Source of the DNA: an uncultured Acidimicrobiales bacterium
GTDB lineage: Bacteria > Actinomycetota > Acidimicrobiia > Acidimicrobiales > Iamiaceae
Direction: 5' to 3'
Length of the DNA stretch: 6,852 nt
Assembly: GCA_937926025.1 (NCBI GenBank)
Contig: CALANQ010000112.1
Coordinates: 1-6,852 of the forward strand
The position numbers and the translations under genes were made by a program. The number at the start of each line of letters is the position of its first letter. The first letter of the stretch is position 1. The notes below the pieces were generated by a model. The model was not told the DNA's origin. It saw only the letters and a list, made by a program, of their open reading frames with translations, and searched no databases. Below, in pieces: positions 1-5,862 of the stretch.

Positions 1-694
1 GGGCCTGGAGGTCCGCGGGCGGCGACAGGGCGCCCAGCCCGACGATGTCCACGTCCGGCGCGTACTCCTTCGCCGTCTGCCCGGTGAAGAGCGTGGTCTG
101 ACCGCCTTGCGAGTGGCCCCAGACCACCGCCTCGTCGGTGAGGCCGGCCCCGTCGGTCACGTCGTCCTCCTCGTCGAACCGGTGCAGGGCGCGGATGGCA
201 TCGAGGACGTTGCGGGCCGCGGTGTCGCCCACCAGGTACTGGTGCGGCCCTTCGGTGCCGAGGCCGCTGTAGTCCGTGGCCACCACCACGTAGCCGGCGT
301 CGACCACGTCGTCGACCACGGGCATCCCCGCCCACGGGTGCTCCAGCAGGGACGGTGCGCACCCGGGAACCACGCCCGAGGTCCCGTGCGCCCAGGCCAG
401 GACGGGCCGGGGGCCGTCGGCCTTCGCCGTGGGCACCAGCACCGTGGCGGTGGCGACGTGCTGCTCACCGGTGGCATCGGTGGTCGTGTACTTGATGAGG
501 TGCGCCTCGGCGCCGGCGGGCACGTCGCGGGAGAACACCTCGGAGTCCAGGAGCTGCCCCGGCTCGGACGGCATCGTCTCGGGGGTGTCGTAGAAGCTGC
601 TCGGCTTCGCCGGGCGGGACACCCACCACAGCCACCCGAGGCCCAGCGCCACCACGAGCACCACGCCGACGACCACTCGCACGACCCACTTCAC
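1..694 (-). CDS. Secretory-lipase-type alpha/beta hydrolase, membrane-anchored or secreted (partial, C-terminus outside window)
   Basis: Predicted serine ester hydrolase acting at or outside the membrane; the 231 visible residues lack the C-terminal part with the catalytic Asp and His. The GTG start at 694 is chosen because GGAGGGG (700-706) lies 5 bases upstream and because a hydrophobic segment follows at once: residues 4-25 are rich in V, L, G and W, preceded by K2 and containing R6, and fit a signal peptide or signal anchor. Then come FYDTP (34-38), HGTSG (103-107, likely oxyanion-hole region) followed by CAPS, DYSGLGTEGP (141-150), and the nucleophile elbow GHSQG (193-197, Ser195). The HGT-G...CAPS and DY-GLG combination is what I know from the secretory lipase (LIP) family. 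It starts 34 bases after the BVMO stop on the same strand, so co-transcription is likely and its substrate may be an ester made by that enzyme (inference). Family assignment is fairly firm; substrate unknown. Confidence 0.85.
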   Translation of the reverse strand, partial: MKWVVRVVVGVVLVVALGLGWLWWVSRPAKPSSFYDTPETMPSEPGQLLDSEVFSRDVPAGAEAHLIKYTTTDATGEQHVATATVLVPTAKADGPRPVLAWAHGTSGVVPGCAPSLLEHPWAGMPVVDDVVDAGYVVVATDYSGLGTEGPHQYLVGDTAARNVLDAIRALHRFDEEDDVTDGAGLTDEAVVWGHSQGGQTTLFTGQTAKEYAPDVDIVGLGALSPPADLQA

Positions 695-699
695 CGCAT

Positions 700-706
700 C
701 CCCTCC
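700..706 (-). promoter_or_regulatory. Shine-Dalgarno site of the lipase-type hydrolase
   Basis: GGAGGGG on the minus strand ends 5 bases before the GTG at 694. It is the clearest ribosome binding site in the window and decides the start; the only ATGs nearby (708 and 699) are in another frame and meet a stop at the GTG. Confidence 0.75.
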
Positions 707-728
707 ATGCGCCGATGGTAGGGCTGCG

Positions 729-2648
729 TCACCGCAGCTCGAACTGATCGAGGTCGGGCTCCTTGGTCCAGGCCCAGTAGTCGACCAGCCGCCACGGGCT
801 CAGGATGTACGTCTCGCCCTCGCTGTTGCGGTACCAGCTGGTCGTGATGGACGGGTGGCTCCACACCATCTCCTGCATCCGCTCCTGGAGGCGCCGGTTG
901 TAGTCGTCGTGCGCGTCCTGGCGGACCTCCATCGCCGCCACGTCGTCGCGCAGCAGCGTGGCCAGGCAGCCCATCACGTACCGCACCTGGCACTCGGAGT
1001 GGAAGATCAGGCTGCCGCCGCTGGCCAGGTTGGTGCCCGGCCCGTACAGGCAGAACAGGTTCGGGAAGTTCGGGATCGTGATGCCCAGCAGCGCGGTGGG
1101 CCGCTCGCCCCACTGCTCCGCCAGCACGGCGCCGTCGCGGCCGACGATGTCCATGGGCCACAGGTAGCGGTTGGCGTGGAACCCGGTGGCGTAGACGATG
1201 ACGTCGACGTCGTGGTCGACCCCGTCCGCCGTGCGGACCCCGGTGGGTGTGATCTCGGCGATGGGCTCGGTGACCAGGTCCACGTTCGGGCGGGTGAGGG
1301 CTCCGAGCCAGCTGCCGTTGTCCTGGAGCGTGCGCTTCCCGAGGCACACGTAGTCCGGCACGACCTTGGCGAACAGCTCGTCGTCGTCGCCGACCTGGTC
1401 GCGCATCCACTGGGTGAACACGTCGCGTGCGGCGTCGTTGATGGCGCTGATGCCGTGCTCGGGGTCGGGGTAGTCGGGGTCCTTGGTCATGGCGATCATG
1501 CCGCCGTCGCACGCCGGCCAGAACAGGAGGAACCGGTACCAGCGCCCGTAGTACGGGAGGTGCTGGATGGCCCACGCCACGCCGGGTCCGACCGCCTGGT
1601 GGTAGTTCGGGTTGGGGAACATCCACGGCGCGGACCGCTGGAACACCGTGAGGTGCGCCACGTCCGGGGCGATGGTGGGCACGATCTGGAACGCGCTGGC
1701 CCCGGTGCCGATCACCGCCACACGCTTGCCCGCCAGGTCCGTCCCGTCCACCCACTGCGCCGAGTGCATGGCCAGGCCCTGGAAGGAGTCGCGACCCTCG
1801 ATGTCGGGCAGCTTGGGCCGGTTGAGCTGGCCGACGGCGCTGATGACGGCGTCGGCGGTGAGCCGCTGGCCGTCGTCGGTCTCGACGGTCCAGGTGGCGG
1901 CGTCCTCGTCCCAGGTGGCCGAGCGGACCTCGGTCTCGAAGCGGATGTGGTCGGCGACGCCGTAGTCGACCATGCACCGGTGGAAGTACGCCTGGAGCTC
2001 GGGCTGCTGGGCGAAGAACTCCGTCCAGCCGTCATCGGGGGCGAAGGAGTACGAGTAGAAGTGGTTGCCGACGTCGACCCGGCAGCCGGGGTAGCGGTTC
2101 TCGAACCAGGTCCCGCCCACGTCGGCGTTCTTCTCGATGATGGTGAACGGGATGTCCGCCGCCGCCAGCCGGATCCCCGCGAGCAGGCCCGACATGCCGG
2201 CACCGATCACCACCACGTGGAAGCCGGCGCGCACGTCGGCCGGGACAGCGCTCAGGTCCACGTCGCGCTCGTCATCGCCGGCCAGCGCCAGCTCCTCGAG
2301 CATCATCGGCACGTACTCGTCGGGGATCTCGCCGGCGATGAGGAAGGCCATCATCTCCTTGACCACCTCGGGCGAGGGCGGGGGCGGCAGCACGCACCCG
2401 CCGTCGCGGAACTCGATGATCTTCTCCAGGGCGAACGCCCGGGCGGCGGCCTGGTCCTCGGGGCTCATGAACCCCTGCACCTCGTTGAGGTAGATGCCCG
2501 CCGGCCGCAGCGGGCCGCGCAGGATCTCCGGGTCTCCGGTGAGGTGCACCAGCGACACCAGCAGCGTCGGCACGCTGACGTCTTCGAGGGCGGCGGCGAT
2601 GGCGGCATCGTCGTCGGTGATCGGCAGTCCTGCGTAGCGGTCGCTCAT
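729..2648 (-). CDS. Flavin-dependent Baeyer-Villiger monooxygenase, 4-hydroxyacetophenone monooxygenase (HAPMO) type
   Basis: Predicted cytoplasmic FAD/NADPH enzyme of 639 residues that would insert one oxygen atom next to a ketone carbonyl, giving an ester or lactone. Residues 1 to about 140 form an N-terminal extension absent from cyclohexanone-type BVMOs but known in HAPMO, which is about 640 residues long. Then follow the FAD Rossmann motif GAGMSG (149-154) with acidic E172, GGTWFENRYPG (178-188), the BVMO fingerprint FQGLAMHSAQWV (289-300), the NADPH Rossmann motif GTGASA (314-319), R338 in FQRSAPW, K438-R439 in LGKRT, and YATGF (486-490). As I recall HAPMO, R339 and K439 contact NADPH and R440 is catalytic, so the same residues appear here shifted by one. 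The fingerprint ends in Val where Pro or Asp is usual. No clear Shine-Dalgarno precedes the ATG. The gene diverges from an esterase and precedes a lipase-like gene. The true ketone substrate cannot be read from the sequence. Confidence 0.93.
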   Translation of the reverse strand: MSDRYAGLPITDDDAAIAAALEDVSVPTLLVSLVHLTGDPEILRGPLRPAGIYLNEVQGFMSPEDQAAARAFALEKIIEFRDGGCVLPPPPSPEVVKEMMAFLIAGEIPDEYVPMMLEELALAGDDERDVDLSAVPADVRAGFHVVVIGAGMSGLLAGIRLAAADIPFTIIEKNADVGGTWFENRYPGCRVDVGNHFYSYSFAPDDGWTEFFAQQPELQAYFHRCMVDYGVADHIRFETEVRSATWDEDAATWTVETDDGQRLTADAVISAVGQLNRPKLPDIEGRDSFQGLAMHSAQWVDGTDLAGKRVAVIGTGASAFQIVPTIAPDVAHLTVFQRSAPWMFPNPNYHQAVGPGVAWAIQHLPYYGRWYRFLLFWPACDGGMIAMTKDPDYPDPEHGISAINDAARDVFTQWMRDQVGDDDELFAKVVPDYVCLGKRTLQDNGSWLGALTRPNVDLVTEPIAEITPTGVRTADGVDHDVDVIVYATGFHANRYLWPMDIVGRDGAVLAEQWGERPTALLGITIPNFPNLFCLYGPGTNLASGGSLIFHSECQVRYVMGCLATLLRDDVAAMEVRQDAHDDYNRRLQERMQEMVWSHPSITTSWYRNSEGETYILSPWRLVDYWAWTKEPDLDQFELR

Positions 2649-2675
2649 CAGGGCGGGACCCTACGATGCCCAGCC
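2649..2675. promoter_or_regulatory. Compact divergent promoter between BVMO and HSL-type esterase
   Basis: Only 27 bases separate the two divergent start codons. On the plus strand TACGAT (2662-2667) fits the actinobacterial -10 pattern TANNNT and lies 8 bases before the esterase ATG. On the minus strand TAGGGT (2663 to 2658) lies 9 bases before the BVMO ATG. Neither start has a Shine-Dalgarno sequence, so both transcripts may be leaderless, with RNA beginning at or next to the ATG. The two -10 candidates share bases 2662-2663. A short dyad, AGGG-N5-CCCT (2650-2662), also sits here and could bind a regulator. No convincing -35 box was seen. All this is inference from pattern and spacing. Confidence 0.45.
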
Positions 2676-3563
2676 ATGGCCCACCCGGGAATCGACGTCA
2701 TCCGCGACCTGCTCGGCGACACCCGCCACCAGGAGGCCACGCTGCTGGAGCGACGGGAAGGCCTGGCCGCCATGGCCGGCTCCCCGCCTGCACCCGACGG
2801 CGTGGCCGTCGACGCCATCACCCTGGCGGATCGTCCGGCCGAGCGGCTCACCCCGCCCGGTGCGCCCGACGGCCAGGTGGTGCTGTACCTCCACGGCGGC
2901 AGCTACAGCGCCGGGTCGCCGGACACGCACCGCGGCCTCGCCGGCGCCTTGGCCCTCGCCTCGGGCCGCTCCGTGGTGGTGCTGGACTACCGGCTCGCCC
3001 CCGAGGACCCGTTCCCCGCCGGCCTCAACGATGCGCTGCTGGCGTTCGACCAGCTGGCGCCCGCCCGCATCGCCCTCGCCGGCGACTCCGCCGGCGGCGG
3101 GCTGTCGGCGGCCACCGCCCTGGCCCTGCGGGACCGGGCTGGCGCCCAGCCGGTGGCCGTCGGCCTGATCTCGCCGTGGGTCGACCTCACCCAATCGGCC
3201 GGCTCCTACACCAGCCGGGCCGACGTCGATCCGATGCTCACCGCCGCCGCCCTCACCCAGGCGGCCGAGGCCTACCTGGCCGGCACCGACCCCACCAGCC
3301 CCTACGCGTCACCGGTCTTCGGCGACCTCGGCGGCCTGCCGCCGGTGCGGGTCGACGTGGGCAGCGACGAGGTCCTCTTCGACGACAGCGCCACCCTCGT
3401 CGAGCGCATCCTCGCCGCCGGCGGCACCGCCGAGCTCCGGGAGTGGCCCGAGATGATCCACGTCTTCCAGGCGTTCCCGCCCGACCTCGTCCCCGAAGCC
3501 GCCGACGCCGTGGCCGCGCTCGGCGCGTTCCTCGCCGCCGGGTTCGACGCGGCGGCGAGCTGA
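2676..3563 (+). CDS. HSL-type alpha/beta hydrolase (carboxylesterase)
   Basis: Predicted cytoplasmic serine carboxylesterase of 295 residues, close to the usual 300 or so of the hormone-sensitive-lipase (alpha/beta hydrolase fold-3) family. Visible motifs are HGGSY (73-77, oxyanion hole; HGGG in most members, with the two glycines kept), DYRLAPE (104-110), the nucleophile elbow GDSAGG (136-141, Ser138), catalytic Asp231 in GSDEVLFDD, and catalytic His262 in MIHVFQ. No signal peptide is present. The ATG at 2676 is preferred because it gives the full N-terminal cap region and sits at the right distance from a -10-like TACGAT; the frame stays open far upstream, but that stretch is antisense to the BVMO. 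It is divergent from the BVMO and followed 8 bases on by a methyltransferase. Hydrolysis of the BVMO's ester product is an attractive role but is inferred. Confidence 0.92.
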   Translation: MAHPGIDVIRDLLGDTRHQEATLLERREGLAAMAGSPPAPDGVAVDAITLADRPAERLTPPGAPDGQVVLYLHGGSYSAGSPDTHRGLAGALALASGRSVVVLDYRLAPEDPFPAGLNDALLAFDQLAPARIALAGDSAGGGLSAATALALRDRAGAQPVAVGLISPWVDLTQSAGSYTSRADVDPMLTAAALTQAAEAYLAGTDPTSPYASPVFGDLGGLPPVRVDVGSDEVLFDDSATLVERILAAGGTAELREWPEMIHVFQAFPPDLVPEAADAVAALGAFLAAGFDAAAS

Positions 3564-3566
3564 GGT
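3562..3566 (+). promoter_or_regulatory. Shine-Dalgarno site of the methyltransferase, overlapping the esterase stop
   Basis: GAGGT overlaps the TGA stop of the esterase and lies 5 bases before the GTG at 3572. This arrangement supports GTG as the start and suggests that ribosomes finishing the esterase re-initiate on the methyltransferase. Confidence 0.65.
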
Positions 3567-3571
3567 CGGCC

Positions 3572-4186
3572 GTGGGCTGGTACCGGGAGCAGGTGCTGCC
3601 GCGGATGGTGGAGCTGGCCTGCGGCGGCCCCCAGATGGAGCGGTGGCGGGCCCGGGCCACCGAGGGCCTGCACGGCCGCATCGTCGAGATCGGCTTCGGC
3701 TCGGGCCTCAACGTGCCGGTGTACCCGGCCGAGGTCACCGAGGTCCTGGCGGTGGAACCGGCGCAGCTGGCACGGGACCGGGCCGCGGACCGCATCGCCG
3801 CCAGCCACGCCACCGTCACCCACGTCGGCCTCGACGGCCAGGCCCTGCCCATCGACGACCGCTCGTGCGACGGCGCCCTCAGCACCTTCACCCTGTGCAC
3901 CATCCCCGACGTCGACGCCGCCCTCGCCGAGCTCCGCCGCGTCCTGAAGCCCGGCGGGGAGCTGCACCTGCTGGAGCACGGCCTCTCCCCCGACCCGAAG
4001 GTCGCCCGGTGGCAGCACCGCATCGACCCGATCGAGAAGCGGGTCGCCGACGGCTGCCACCTCACCCGCGACCCGATCGCGCTGGTGGAGGCGGCCGGCT
4101 TCGAGGTGGTCCGCCACGACAGCCGCTACGCCAAGGGCCCCAAGCCCTGGACCTGGATGACCAGCGCCGTCGCCGTCTCCCCCTGA
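3572..4186 (+). CDS. Class I SAM-dependent methyltransferase, METTL7-like (Methyltransf_11 type)
   Basis: Predicted methyltransferase of 204 residues using S-adenosylmethionine. Motif I is VEIGFGSG (38-45), followed by acidic E62 at the end of the next strand (AVEPAQ). LDGQALPIDD (87-96) and the STFTLCTIPDV strand (104-114) precede RVLKPGG (123-129), LLEHG (133-137) and GCHLTRD (161-167). The set FGSG-N-P-Y, STFTLCTIPD, LKPGG, LEHG and GCHLTRD is typical of a bacterial family related to human METTL7 proteins, some of which methylate thiols; the acceptor here is unknown. The GTG start is chosen for its Shine-Dalgarno and because the WYREQVLPRM-ELACG opening is typical of the family; an ATG at 3605 would remove it. 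Unlike METTL7, no N-terminal membrane anchor is seen. It is 8 bases after the esterase stop, so it is probably in its operon. Confidence 0.88.
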   Translation: MGWYREQVLPRMVELACGGPQMERWRARATEGLHGRIVEIGFGSGLNVPVYPAEVTEVLAVEPAQLARDRAADRIAASHATVTHVGLDGQALPIDDRSCDGALSTFTLCTIPDVDAALAELRRVLKPGGELHLLEHGLSPDPKVARWQHRIDPIEKRVADGCHLTRDPIALVEAAGFEVVRHDSRYAKGPKPWTWMTSAVAVSP

Positions 4187-4209
4187 GGCCCCGGGCGCAC
4201 GGCCGGCGG

Positions 4210-4232
4210 AACCAGATCCGGTTGCCTAACGT
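4210..4232 (+). promoter_or_regulatory. Candidate promoter with palindromic operator upstream of the lipoprotein gene
   Basis: The gap 4187-4242 holds AACCAGATCCGGTT (4210-4223), a 14-base near-palindrome in which 12 of 14 bases pair symmetrically (only the A/C pair at positions 5 and 10 fails). Three bases later TAACGT (4227-4232) fits a TANNNT -10 element, 10 bases before the ATG at 4243. There is no clear -35 box and no Shine-Dalgarno, so a short or absent leader is likely. The palindrome would fall between -35 and -10, where a repressor or spacer-binding activator acts. No regulator gene is in view to pair with it. Confidence 0.4.
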
Positions 4233-4242
4233 CCGATTCCGT

Positions 4243-5829
4243 ATGCGGCGGCGAACGATCATCCGGACCACCTTCGGCACGGCCGTGACGGCCCTCCTGG
4301 TGGCCACCACCAGCTGCGGGACGGGCTCCGAACCGGTGGCATCGGAACGGGAACCGGCATCCTCCGGCGAGTGGGAGCTCCAGGAGCTCGACCTCGACGT
4401 CGGCCCCGACTCCGAGCCTCCGTTCGCCACCGACGGCGCCGAGGCCATCATCGTCACCGCCGGCGAGGACGGCGCCGTCAGCAGCCTGGTCTCCACGGGC
4501 GGCGGCCCGTTCCGAGCCGGCGAGCCGCACCCCACGGACCTGGCACCGCTCTGGCTGGGGGCGGCCGGCCGCCTCGGCGACGACTGGATCGTGCTCGGCA
4601 GCGGCGGCAGCGAGGAGGTGGACGGCGACACGACGTTCCGCAAGGACCCCGTGGTGCTGCGGTCCGCCGACGGCACCACCTGGGAGCAGCTCGAGGCGAC
4701 CGGCTTCTCCGGGCCGGTGGACATCGAGGAGTCCGTCGTGGCCGACGACGCCATGGTCGTGGTGGGGGCCCGCCGGGAGGAGGGCGACCCGGGCAGCGAG
4801 CAGTTCACGGCCACGGCGTGGCGCTCCACCGACGGTCGCTCGTGGAAGGAGACCCGCCTCCCCGACGCCACCGCGTCCAGCTACGCCGTCGACGTGGTCG
4901 ACGCCGGGGATCGGCTCCTGGCGCTCGGCGGCATCGGGAACAAGACCGTCGCGTGGGCGTCCGACGACGACGGCGCGACGTGGGCCCGCACCACCCTCGA
5001 CGGCGTGCCGAAACGGGCCCACGTCAACTTCATCGCCGGCCGCGGCGACGTCCTGGTGGCCACCGGGTTCGTGCCGTCGCCGGACTCCGACGAGGGTGCT
5101 GGCACCGGCCACCTCGCGTACCGGTCCACCGACGGCGGCCGGCACTGGGCGCCCGCCGCCCAGCCACCGCCCGACCAGGGCGAGCAGTGGGGCTACCCGG
5201 CCGCGGGCCGCGACGGCCGGTTCTTCGTCACCACCAGCACCTACCTGGAGTCCTGGAGCCAGCCGGAGGTCTGCTACGCCGACATCGACCAGTGCCGCCA
5301 GGACAGCGAGGTCGTCCTCTACACCAGCGACGACGGCGACCGGTGGGAGCGCGTCGACACCTCCGGCTTCGGCACCGGCGAGGCCGGTGAGATCGACGAC
5401 ATCACCACGCTCGAAGACGGCACCGTGATCGCCGGGCGGGCGGGTGAGCACGCGTGGACCATCGGTCGGTGGCCCGGCGACGTCGACCTGCCCACCGCAC
5501 CGCCGCCCACCAAGACCACCGTCGAGATCGACCTCCTCGAGCAGGGCGACACGCCCGAGGTCGGCCACCGCTACGCCGCCCCGCTCCACATCCACTGCGG
5601 CATGGACTGGCTCTACCTGGGCGAGCAGCCCTGGCAGCGCACCGACGACGGGCCCGACGTGGAGACCGGTGCCGGCGAAGCAGCGTCCGCAGACTGGCCC
5701 GTCGCCCAGCAGACCATCTTCGGCTTCGCCACCCTGGTGGACGACGACACCGTGGAGTACTCCATCGGCGACGGCGAGGTCATCGCCACCTACGGCCGCC
5801 CCACCCAGGACCCCGTGCCCTGCATGTGA
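4243..5829 (+). CDS. Predicted lipoprotein with Asp-box (BNR-like) beta-propeller and unrecognised C-terminal domain
   Basis: Exported protein of 528 residues; function unknown. The start is fixed by an export signal: basic MRRRTIIR, hydrophobic FGTAVTALLVA, then TTSC with Cys25 as the likely lipidated residue (Thr at -3 is atypical for a lipobox). A Ser/Glu/Pro-rich linker (26-45) follows. Asp-box-like motifs occur at 141-147 (SADGTTW), 195-201 (STDGRSW), 240-247 (SDDDGATW), 295-302 (STDGGRHW) and 362-368 (SDDGDRW), at spacings of roughly 45-67 residues, which indicates a beta-propeller as in sialidase-like and photosystem-assembly-like proteins. Sialidase catalytic residues are not evident, so enzyme activity is not claimed. 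A TAPPPTKT linker (418-425) leads to a separate domain with HCGMDWLYLGEQPW (451-464) and a terminal CM; Cys452 and Cys527 may form a disulfide, as may Cys344 and Cys351. It is 56 bases after the methyltransferase and may have its own promoter. Confidence 0.82.
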   Translation: MRRRTIIRTTFGTAVTALLVATTSCGTGSEPVASEREPASSGEWELQELDLDVGPDSEPPFATDGAEAIIVTAGEDGAVSSLVSTGGGPFRAGEPHPTDLAPLWLGAAGRLGDDWIVLGSGGSEEVDGDTTFRKDPVVLRSADGTTWEQLEATGFSGPVDIEESVVADDAMVVVGARREEGDPGSEQFTATAWRSTDGRSWKETRLPDATASSYAVDVVDAGDRLLALGGIGNKTVAWASDDDGATWARTTLDGVPKRAHVNFIAGRGDVLVATGFVPSPDSDEGAGTGHLAYRSTDGGRHWAPAAQPPPDQGEQWGYPAAGRDGRFFVTTSTYLESWSQPEVCYADIDQCRQDSEVVLYTSDDGDRWERVDTSGFGTGEAGEIDDITTLEDGTVIAGRAGEHAWTIGRWPGDVDLPTAPPPTKTTVEIDLLEQGDTPEVGHRYAAPLHIHCGMDWLYLGEQPWQRTDDGPDVETGAGEAASADWPVAQQTIFGFATLVDDDTVEYSIGDGEVIATYGRPTQDPVPCM

Positions 5830-5831
5830 CC

Positions 5832-5862
5832 GCTGGTGGACCGGGTCAGCGCAGGGTCCAGC
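5832..5862. terminator. Inverted repeat between convergent genes, possible bidirectional terminator
   Basis: The two convergent stop codons are 16 bases apart. TGGACC (5837-5842) pairs with GGTCCA (5855-5860) across a 12-base loop, and GC on each side extends this to 8 pairs with a 3-base bulge. An alternative stem CGCTG/CAGCG (5831-5835 and 5847-5851) overlaps it. No T-run follows on either strand, as is common in GC-rich actinobacteria, so termination is only a suggestion. The repeat includes the P450 stop codon and last codons. Confidence 0.3.

Noticed and set aside
107..721. 204-codon plus-strand frame opposite the lipase-type gene
   Set aside because: Low-complexity shadow; the minus strand carries GHSQG, HGTSG and a good Shine-Dalgarno.
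691..1977. 428-codon minus-strand frame overlapping the BVMO
   Set aside because: It is a frame-shifted reading of the BVMO, extremely rich in R, H, P and G, with no motif.
855..2675. Long plus-strand frame continuous with the esterase, running antisense to the whole BVMO (would give a 902-residue protein)
   Set aside because: The upstream part is low-complexity H/V/G/R-rich sequence mirroring BVMO codons and has no domain motifs. The BVMO on the opposite strand is unmistakable, and the esterase has a complete family-length start at 2676.
4187..4210. GC-rich stretch after the methyltransferase stop (GGCCCCGGGC and nearby GGCCGG) as a terminator
   Set aside because: Only very short self-complementary pieces, no stable stem with a loop and no T-run; it could equally be ordinary GC-rich spacer.
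3643..4242. N-terminal extension of the lipoprotein frame through the methyltransferase gene
   Set aside because: The extension is R/G/P-rich shadow sequence of the methyltransferase. The signal peptide and lipobox place the true start at 4243.
4126..5595. 489-codon minus-strand open frame antisense to the lipoprotein gene
   Set aside because: Composition is the V/G/A/R/D-rich mirror of GC-rich codons, with no recognisable motif. The plus strand has an export signal and repeated Asp-box motifs in frame.
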